Assembly (NCBI GenBank): GCA_964632945.1
Contig: CAZWCX010000166.1
Coordinates: 1-13,461, forward strand
From: CAZWCX01 sp964632945
GTDB lineage: Bacteria > Planctomycetota > MHYJ01 > WSZJ01 > CAZWCX01
Direction: 5' to 3'
DNA: 13,461 nt
Position 1 is the stretch's first letter. The number at the start of each line of letters is the position of its first letter. The position numbers and the translations under genes were made by a program. The notes under the pieces are model-generated. The model was given only the letters and a program-made list of their open reading frames with translations, ran no database searches and was not told where the DNA came from. Of the stretch, positions 8,190-13,461 are shown piece by piece.

Positions 8190-9200
8190 TCACGCGGCCG
8201 TCACGAGGGATACGAATCGTTCCAAGGACTCGGGAACCTCGTCCGCCAGCTGTTCGCGCAATCGATCGGCGATCGCCGCATGCGCTCCCGAGTCCATGCC
8301 GAGGATTTTCAAGGCGGCCTGTGCGACCGGCATTCGCTCCGCCGTCCATCCGTACACCAACGCCAGGGCGCCCGGATCGATCTGCGACTGCTTTCCCAAG
8401 TCCCGCACCAGCGAAGCGAGGTTGGGTCCCCTCAACCCGTGGATCGAGTTCGCCGTGAATTGCGACTTCCCCGTGAGAACCTCGCAGGCGAATGCATCCG
8501 CCGCCTTTTCCTCGTCGTCGCCGTCCACCCGGTCGAGGTCGCCGTCGGCAAGAGGCGGACCGTCGGGGCGCACGTGCTCGAGCAGCAGGTGGCCCAACTC
8601 GTGCGCAAGATGAAAGGCCAACCAAGGCGGCGAATCCCGTCGGGAGGCCAGGACGACCACGGGCATGCCGGCCACGTACATGGCCATGCCGCTGAAGCGC
8701 TTGCTCGCCTTGGGAAGCTCGTGGATGTGGAAGACGGCGACCCCGTGATTCCACGAGAAATCGAGCAATCCCGCGAGATCGACGCACGCGCGGTTGCGCA
8801 GGATCTGCTCTCGCACTTCCCGGGCGGTGTGGGGTCCACCGAACCTGGGACCCGGCCGGAGCGCGCGGACCAACCCGCGAGCCGCATTCTGCGCCAGCAG
8901 GATGCCCGGAGACAATGCGCTCTGCGACGTCCCCTTGCGCTTCTTGAGTCGAACGTCGTTCATCGGAGGAAGCCGGAGAGCGGTGTCCGGATCCTTCAGT
9001 GCGGCGAGTTGGAAACCCAACATCCGAGAAATGCAGCCTTCGGCGAAGGCTCGGTTCGCGGGGTTTTGGGCCTGGGAATCCTCCCACCAATCGGGCAATA
9101 TCCGAGCGCGCACGAAGGCCGCGTCGAAGCCGACCTTGCGGAGTCGCCTGTACAGATCCCGCATGGCGTGCGTGGTCAGGGAATATCCTCCCAAGGACAT
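8190..9200 (-). CDS. ImmA/IrrE-family metallopeptidase
   Basis: A 336-aa protein from ATG 9200. The zinc site is plain: AFHLAHELGHLLLEH contains HELGH (His200, Glu201, His204), and DEEKAADAFACEVL (229-242) matches the ExxAxxFA third-ligand helix, with Glu231 the likely ligand. This is the ImmA/IrrE family, whose known members cleave or inactivate repressor-like proteins in mobile-element induction and the Deinococcus stress response. The N-terminal 130 residues (MRDLYRRLRKVGFDAAFV..., ILPDWWED) are not a typical XRE helix-turn-helix. The frame stays open to a GTG at 9293, which would overlap the helicase gene by 32 nt. None of the starts (9293, 9200, 9164) has an ideally spaced ribosome site, so the N-terminus is uncertain. 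Lying directly between the helicase and the PIN gene, it probably regulates one of its neighbours by proteolysis; that is inference. Confidence 0.85.
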   Translation of the reverse strand: MSLGGYSLTTHAMRDLYRRLRKVGFDAAFVRARILPDWWEDSQAQNPANRAFAEGCISRMLGFQLAALKDPDTALRLPPMNDVRLKKRKGTSQSALSPGILLAQNAARGLVRALRPGPRFGGPHTAREVREQILRNRACVDLAGLLDFSWNHGVAVFHIHELPKASKRFSGMAMYVAGMPVVVLASRRDSPPWLAFHLAHELGHLLLEHVRPDGPPLADGDLDRVDGDDEEKAADAFACEVLTGKSQFTANSIHGLRGPNLASLVRDLGKQSQIDPGALALVYGWTAERMPVAQAALKILGMDSGAHAAIADRLREQLADEVPESLERFVSLVTAA

Positions 9201-9261
9201 CCGGATTCTACGCCCGACCGGCTCTCCGGGGCAAGGGCGGTCGATGGTGACCGCGTCCCCG

Positions 9262-12200
9262 CTACCCCGACACCGGCCACAGATAGACCACACCGACCGG
9301 CTCGACCCGCTGCGCCCGCACCTCGTACACCGCGCGGATGCGTTCCGGCTCGGTGCGGTGTTCCTCCGCCAGGGCGGTCAACCGCGTCTTCCAGTGGCGG
9401 CGCTCGGCATCGCGCTGGCGGCGCTCGTCGGCCGTGAAGTCGAACTCGAGCTGCGTCTGCCCCCGCTTCGCCAGCTCCTTCTCGATCCGGGCGCGCTGCT
9501 CCTCGAGCAGCTTCGTCATCGCGCGCGCCTCCTGGTCGCCACGCACCGCCAGCTTCTTCTTCGCCTCCTCGGCCAGCGCCTCCGCCCGCACCTTCAGGTG
9601 CGGCAGCAGGTCGGTCACGTCGCGCTCGACGCCTTGGAGGAGCCGCTCCCGGATCGCCTGGGGGAGCGTGCGCGAGCCGGCATGGGCAAGACCCTCCGCC
9701 AGCACGTGCAGCGCCTTGGCCTCGGCTTGGGCGCCGAGCGGCTCGAGGCCGCGCTTGCGGCCCGCCGCGTCCTGGTGGCGCGCGGCGATGGCGACGATTT
9801 CCTCGTGCAAACGGGCGGCGTGGGGACCGTAGAGGGAAAGCCGCCCCAGCAGCAGGACGCGCGGCACCGGGTCGGCGCACGGCGCCACGCAGGCGCGGGA
9901 GAGGTCGTCGTGGACGAACCCCTGCGCCAGCAGCCGGTCGAGGAGCCGCCGCGTCACCCGGTGTTCCAGGTGGAGGTGGACCACGCCCGCGTCCAGCCGG
10001 CCGGGGTCGGCGAAGACGAGCGGGCGCAGCCCGGCCTCGCGGCGCCAGTCCCACGGCTTCTGGTCGCGGCGGCGCGGCGGACGCAGGGTGTCGAGCGTCT
10101 CCGCCCAGGTCGGGTCCGCCCCGGCGCGACGATCGAGGGCGGGGAAGAGCCAGCCGGCGCCGTCTCCGGCGGGCCGCAGGGGGGCCGCCCCGAGCAATTC
10201 GAGGGAACAGGAGACCGCGTCGCGGAACCGCTCCTCATCGAGGCCGAGGGCGTCCTTGGACTTTTCGAGCATCCCCTGCAGCGCGGCGAGCTGCTTGCGA
10301 AGCTGCGCCTGGCGGGCGCGGCCGGCTTCGAGCTCCTCGTCGACCGCCGGCCGGCGCGCATCCGACGCGCGCTCCCGCTCGATCGCCGCGGCGAGCTCGG
10401 GAACGGCGCCGTGCCGGATCCCGCCCGAGAGGAGATCCGACAGCCGCCGGTCGATCACCGGCGTCAGGCTGCCGAGCTCCTCCGCGACCCGCTCGGTCTT
10501 GCGCACCAGGGTGTCGAGCACCGGATCCTCGGCGCGCTGCACGAACACGAAGTACCGACAGCGGACTTCCGGCTCGGGCTGGAGCTTGCGGTCGATGCGG
10601 CCGTTGCGCTGCTCCAGGCGGCTCGGGTTCCATGGGATGTCGAAATGGAAGAGGTCGGCGCAATGGGCCTGCAGGTTGACTCCTTCGCGCGCGGCGTCGG
10701 TGGCGATCAGGACGCGCACCGGATGCCGGTCGGGATCGGCGAGGAAGGCCTGCTTGACCTCCTCGCGACGCGCCTCGTCCATGCCGCCGTGGTAGGTCAG
10801 TACGCGCTCGTCGCCGCGCTCGGTGTCCGCAAGCGCGCCGCGCAATTGCTGGTCGAGCCAGCGCTTGGTGTCGGCGTATTCGGTGAAGAGAATCACCCGC
10901 CGGCGGTTCCACCGCCCGCGGGGGCAGAGTTCCGCGCGGATCCAGTCGAGGATCCGATCGACGCGCGGATCGGGCGCGCCGCGCGCCCGGGCGGCGACCG
11001 CCGCCATCTCCGCGAGCAGCTCGCGCTCGCGGCGCTGCGGGCGCTTGGGGCCGGACTCGAGGGCGCGGGTGACGGCCTCCACCTGGGCGTGCTCCTCGGC
11101 GGCGACGTCGGCTTCCGGGAAATCGGCGCGTTCGTCGTCGGCGGCCGGCGCCGCGGCGAGGAGGTCGAGCCGGCGAAAGTCCGGGAGCACGCGGGCCGGG
11201 GCGGCCGCCTCGGCCGCCTGGCGCTCGATCGCCCGCCGGTGGACCTCGAGCGTGCAGGCGAAGGCCTCGATCGAGGAGAGCAGCCGCTTCTGCAAAGAGA
11301 TCAGGACGAGCTGCGCGGCATTCCGGGCCGATCGGGTCGCGTCGGCGAACCGCGATTCGCGCAGCGCCGCGTACTCGTCGAGCAGGCGCGAGAGCCGGAG
11401 CTCGGGCGCGCTCTCGGGCAGGCCGTCGATCTTTTCCGGGAGGATCCGGCGGACGGGGAACTCCTGGCCGATCTCGCGCAGGTCGCTTTTCAGGCGGCGG
11501 ACGAGGATCGCGTCGTGCTGCGCGGCCTTCACCGGGACGCCGCGGCAGAAACGCTGCGGGTCGAGAATCTCGAGCAGCGCGGAGAAGCTGTTGCTGTGGC
11601 CGTTGTGCGGCGTCGCGGAAAGAAAGAGCCGGTGCTCGAATCGCGGCGCGACGTCGCGCACGACGCGGGTGAGGTGCGAGTCGATCGCGTAGCGGGCGCT
11701 GCTTGCGGGGGCGGCGTGGTGCGCCTCGTCGAGGATGAGCAGCGAGGCCGGGCAGAAGTCGCCGAGCCATGCGCGCAGGGGGCCCGCGTAGGTTTCGTCG
11801 CGCAGGAGCGAGTGCGAGAGGAGGAAGCGGGTGTGGGTGTCCCAGGGATTGACGCCCCAGCCGCGCTCGCGACGCATGGCGGCGACGTAGGCGCGGTCGT
11901 AGATCTGGAAGGTGAGGCCGAAGCGCTGCTCGAGCTCGTCGCGCCACTGCAAGAGGACGGACGGCGGGCAGCAGACGACGACGCGGCGCACCTTCTGGCG
12001 CACGAGCATCTCGCGCAGGATCAGGCCGGCCTCGATCGTCTTGCCCAGGCCGACGTCGTCGGCGATGAAGAGGTTGACGCGAGGGAGTTGCAAAGCCTTG
12101 CGCAGCGGCTCGAGCTGGTAGGCGAGCACCTGGATGCCCGCGCGGTAGGGCGCCTGGAGCAGGTTGGGGACGGTGGAGGTGACGCAGTTCCAGCGCAGCG

Positions 12201-12498
12201 TGTGGAGGTAGGCGGAGAACCGGCGCGGGTCGTCGAAGCCGCGCGCCGCCACGGTCCGCCAGGAGTCGCCGTCGAGGACCTCCGCATCCGGCTCGCGTTC
12301 CCAGAGGACGGAAAGCGAGGCGCCCTGCGCGTCGTCGTCGATGCAGGACAGGTGGACCAACGTCTGATCCGCCGGCGTCGCCGGGGACGCGACACCTTCG
12401 ACGAGGTACTGCCGGGAGCGTACGCGGACGATCCGTCCGGGGGAAAGGGGTGGGCGTAGGGTCATCGTGTGCACCGCAAACGAACGGGAATCGACCAT
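9262..12498 (-). CDS. drmD: SNF2-family helicase, DISARM DrmD-type
   Basis: A 1078-aa superfamily 2 ATPase. All core motifs are visible: DDVGLGKTIEAGL (147-159, Walker A), LILDEAHH (254-261, DEAH), LFLSATPHNGH (291-301), VLIATDAAREGVNLQAHC (596-613, motif V) and NPSRLEQRNGRIDR (624-637, arginine-finger motif VI). The N-terminal GRIVRVRSRQYLVE (21-34) and LHTLRWNCV (98-106) match what I recall of DrmD proteins in class 1 DISARM. A charged, Ala-rich insert (about 425-505) separates the two RecA-like lobes, and a long helical region (about 700-1000) follows. No nuclease motif is apparent. ATG 12498 has no Shine-Dalgarno; Met12 (ATG 12465), with GGTG upstream, is a credible alternative. It is the first gene of the minus-strand block and probably acts as the ATP-driven DNA translocase of a defence system. 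Confidence 0.9.
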   Translation of the reverse strand: MVDSRSFAVHTMTLRPPLSPGRIVRVRSRQYLVEGVASPATPADQTLVHLSCIDDDAQGASLSVLWEREPDAEVLDGDSWRTVAARGFDDPRRFSAYLHTLRWNCVTSTVPNLLQAPYRAGIQVLAYQLEPLRKALQLPRVNLFIADDVGLGKTIEAGLILREMLVRQKVRRVVVCCPPSVLLQWRDELEQRFGLTFQIYDRAYVAAMRRERGWGVNPWDTHTRFLLSHSLLRDETYAGPLRAWLGDFCPASLLILDEAHHAAPASSARYAIDSHLTRVVRDVAPRFEHRLFLSATPHNGHSNSFSALLEILDPQRFCRGVPVKAAQHDAILVRRLKSDLREIGQEFPVRRILPEKIDGLPESAPELRLSRLLDEYAALRESRFADATRSARNAAQLVLISLQKRLLSSIEAFACTLEVHRRAIERQAAEAAAPARVLPDFRRLDLLAAAPAADDERADFPEADVAAEEHAQVEAVTRALESGPKRPQRRERELLAEMAAVAARARGAPDPRVDRILDWIRAELCPRGRWNRRRVILFTEYADTKRWLDQQLRGALADTERGDERVLTYHGGMDEARREEVKQAFLADPDRHPVRVLIATDAAREGVNLQAHCADLFHFDIPWNPSRLEQRNGRIDRKLQPEPEVRCRYFVFVQRAEDPVLDTLVRKTERVAEELGSLTPVIDRRLSDLLSGGIRHGAVPELAAAIERERASDARRPAVDEELEAGRARQAQLRKQLAALQGMLEKSKDALGLDEERFRDAVSCSLELLGAAPLRPAGDGAGWLFPALDRRAGADPTWAETLDTLRPPRRRDQKPWDWRREAGLRPLVFADPGRLDAGVVHLHLEHRVTRRLLDRLLAQGFVHDDLSRACVAPCADPVPRVLLLGRLSLYGPHAARLHEEIVAIAARHQDAAGRKRGLEPLGAQAEAKALHVLAEGLAHAGSRTLPQAIRERLLQGVERDVTDLLPHLKVRAEALAEEAKKKLAVRGDQEARAMTKLLEEQRARIEKELAKRGQTQLEFDFTADERRQRDAERRHWKTRLTALAEEHRTEPERIRAVYEVRAQRVEPVGVVYLWPVSG

Positions 12499-12501
12499 GG
12501 T

Positions 12502-12530
12502 ACGCTACCGAAGCCGCAGGGGTCTATCAA
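12502..12530 (-). promoter_or_regulatory. Putative promoter of the helicase-led operon
   Basis: On the minus strand TTGATA (12525-12530), 17 bases, then TAGCGT (12502-12507). The -35 box matches TTGACA at five of six positions; the -10 box keeps only the TAxxxT frame. Transcription would begin around 12495, just inside the annotated ATG. That suits either a leaderless message or the alternative start at Met12 (12465). Confidence 0.35.
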
Positions 12531-12649
12531 GGAAGTGCAAGGGCCAGCGAGTCAGACACTGGGGAGCGGGTCGTGCGCCTCCGGCGACACTCGCGGTGCC
12601 GTTCGGGCGGCGACGCGTGATACGGCTTGAAGCGGAACTCCACACGGCC

Positions 12650-13195
12650 TCAGATCACTTCCTCGACCACCGAAACCCCCGGCGGGCCGCCGTCGACCTG
12701 CCAGTCTTCGTGCAGTCGCCATCGCCCGTCGGGCAGGACTTCGCGTCGCGACCGGCAGGAGCCCGTGGTGAACTCGCCGCGCCGGTTCACGTGCTGAAAC
12801 CGCATGCGGAGATCGCCACGTTCATCGACGACGGCGACGCCGGTCCCGAGCGCGATTCCGCCCCCCTCGTAATTCAGCCAGACCACCCCGCCTTCCTGCC
12901 GGTAGTGGAACCGGGTGTCGCGATTCAGGTCGCCGTCGTCGTAGTTCACGAGGCCGCGAAAGCGGCGCCCGTCGTACGAATCCGGGCGGCGCGGCCCCCC
13001 GTCCAGCAAGCGCAGGACCCGATCCGCCCACTCGCGGTCGCTTTCCTTCTCGGACTCGGTGAGCGCCGAGTACGGCGTCTCGCACTGGCGGCGCCAGCGC
13101 GCGACGTTTTCCGGGGTTGCGTGGTCGAGCAGATGGCGCGTCCAATGCGTCCACTGCTCGTGCTCGAGGTCGGCGAGGCGTTCGCGCAAACTCAC
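12650..13195 (-). CDS. Two-domain hypothetical protein (RyR-like helical region plus N-acetylglutamate-synthase-like C-terminus)
   Basis: A 181-aa protein from GTG 13195, which has GGAGG eight bases upstream; the frame also offers ATG 13210 and GTG 13231. Residues 5-65 (LEHEQWTHWTRH, then TPYSALTESEKESDREWADRVL) look like the short helical unit, with a PY..L...EKE.DR..A signature, found in RyR-repeat-type and phage-associated proteins. Residues 73-181 (YDGRRFRGLVN, DTRFHYRQEG, GGGIALGT, QHVNRRGEFTTGSCRS, EVLPDGRWRLHEDW) match a beta-rich family of about 110 aa usually named N-acetylglutamate synthase, a label I regard as unproven. Fusion of the two is unusual. It precedes the helicase gene by 151 nt on the same strand and is divergent from the MobB-like gene. 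Function unknown. It could belong to the defence locus or to the flanking chromosome. Confidence 0.7.
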   Translation of the reverse strand: MSLRERLADLEHEQWTHWTRHLLDHATPENVARWRRQCETPYSALTESEKESDREWADRVLRLLDGGPRRPDSYDGRRFRGLVNYDDGDLNRDTRFHYRQEGGVVWLNYEGGGIALGTGVAVVDERGDLRMRFQHVNRRGEFTTGSCRSRREVLPDGRWRLHEDWQVDGGPPGVSVVEEVI

Positions 13196-13203
13196 GACGG
13201 GGT

Positions 13204-13208
13204 CCTCC
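13204..13208 (-). promoter_or_regulatory. Ribosome binding site favouring GTG 13195
   Basis: GGAGG on the minus strand, eight bases before GTG 13195. It overlaps the alternative ATG at 13208-13210, which itself lacks a good upstream site. Confidence 0.45.
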
Positions 13209-13262
13209 ATCCGAGTCGGTCGGCATTTCACCTGGATCGGGACGTGCCGTCAAGCCACGGCC

Positions 13263-13282
13263 GCCGGCCCGCGGGGGCCGGC
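13263..13282. other. Perfect 8-bp GC hairpin between divergent genes
   Basis: GCCGGCCC, loop GCGG, GGGCCGGC. No T-run follows on either strand, so it is not a standard intrinsic terminator. It lies between the divergent starts at 13195 and 13390 and could be an operator-like palindrome or a leader-RNA structure. Confidence 0.4.
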
Positions 13283-13327
13283 CGGGCACGCCGGTTGCTT
13301 CTTCCCTCCTGCGATGCCCGGAAAGCA

Positions 13328-13371
13328 CCCTGCGGCAGGGGATTGTCCCCGCGCGCCGCGGATTTTTCCGC
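13328..13371 (+). promoter_or_regulatory. Hairpin-rich leader before the MobB-like gene
   Basis: Three short inverted repeats occur in a row: CCCTG/CAGGG (13328-13340), GGGGA/TCCCC (13338-13350) and GCGGA/TCCGC with a TTTT loop (13358-13371). The first two share the GGG at 13338-13340, so they cannot form together. This could be a switch-like leader, but GC-rich DNA throws up short stems often. Confidence 0.25.
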
Positions 13372-13389
13372 CATCGCGGGAGGAGTCCC

Positions 13390-13461
13390 ATGGAGGTCCT
13401 TTCCTTCACCGGCCCGTCCAATTCGGGAAAAACCCTCACCATCGAGAGCCTGGTGCGGCAC
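13390..13461 (+). CDS. P-loop NTPase start, MobB-like (partial, runs off the window)
   Basis: Only the first 24 codons are present. The peptide starts MEVLSFTGPSNSGKTL and contains a Walker A motif, GPSNSGKT (residues 8-15), followed by IESLVRH. A very N-terminal strand leading directly into a G-x-S-x-SGKT P-loop is typical of MobB, the GTP-binding protein of molybdopterin-guanine dinucleotide synthesis. Other small P-loop GTPases or kinases remain possible from so little sequence. ATG 13390 is preceded by GGGAGGAG (13378-13385) at good spacing, a strong ribosome site. This is the only likely housekeeping gene seen and may mark the edge of the accessory region. The overlapping minus-strand frame at 13228-13461 is not real. 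Confidence 0.6.
   Translation, partial: MEVLSFTGPSNSGKTLTIESLVRH

Noticed and set aside
4251..9437. Very long plus-strand open frame of 1728 codons
   Set aside because: It is antisense to four well-supported minus-strand genes. Its product is Arg/Pro/Gly-rich low-complexity sequence, the expected by-product of high G+C codon usage.
8794..12459. Plus-strand open frame of 1221 codons
   Set aside because: Antisense to the helicase and peptidase genes, which carry complete motifs. The antisense product shows no domain.
13228..13461. Minus-strand 77-codon frame at the right edge
   Set aside because: It opposes the plus-strand P-loop gene that has a strong ribosome site and a Walker A motif; its own product is unremarkable.
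1..13461. CRISPR array, tRNA or rRNA genes, insertion sequence
   Set aside because: No regularly spaced repeats, cloverleaf sequence, rRNA signature, transposase motif or terminal inverted repeats seen on reading.

Overview
The window is GC-rich bacterial DNA, with third codon positions dominated by G and C. The phylum cannot be fixed from it, because there is no rRNA, tRNA or informative housekeeping gene apart from a 24-codon fragment at the right edge. Composition is uneven. By eye, positions 1 to about 3400 are near 50-58% G+C, while about 4440 to 13400 are near 70% or more. This suggests that blocks of different origin are joined here in an accessory (defence-type) locus.

Layout from left to right. 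(1) 157-831, plus strand: a protein with a degenerate Nudix-type helix; its reading frame is open and coding-like back to about 49 without a standard start codon. (2) 949-2574 and 2540-3187, both minus strand: an overlapping pair in which an unrecognised 215-aa protein is followed by a 541-aa protein with an N-terminal Mrr-like PD-(D/E)XK nuclease domain. (3) 3411-12498, minus strand: a four-gene block read right to left. It encodes a DrmD-type SNF2 helicase, an ImmA/IrrE-type metallopeptidase, a PIN-like nuclease and a very large Eco57I-type N6-adenine DNA methyltransferase (DrmMI-like). (4) 12650-13195, minus strand: a two-domain hypothetical protein. (5) From 13390, plus strand: the first 24 codons of a P-loop protein resembling MobB, behind a hairpin-rich leader.

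The central block looks like an anti-phage modification/restriction locus. DrmD and DrmMI are the two proteins that distinguish class 1 DISARM, but DrmA, DrmB and DrmC are not in this window. Instead, a peptidase/PIN pair sits between helicase and methyltransferase, and a candidate nuclease with an unknown partner lies just downstream. A plausible model, which is inference, is that the methyltransferase marks self DNA, the SNF2 ATPase moves on or remodels foreign DNA, and the nuclease and PIN protein are effectors, with the IrrE-like peptidase as a control step. Whether drmABC lie elsewhere in the genome decides between a rearranged DISARM and a distinct system.
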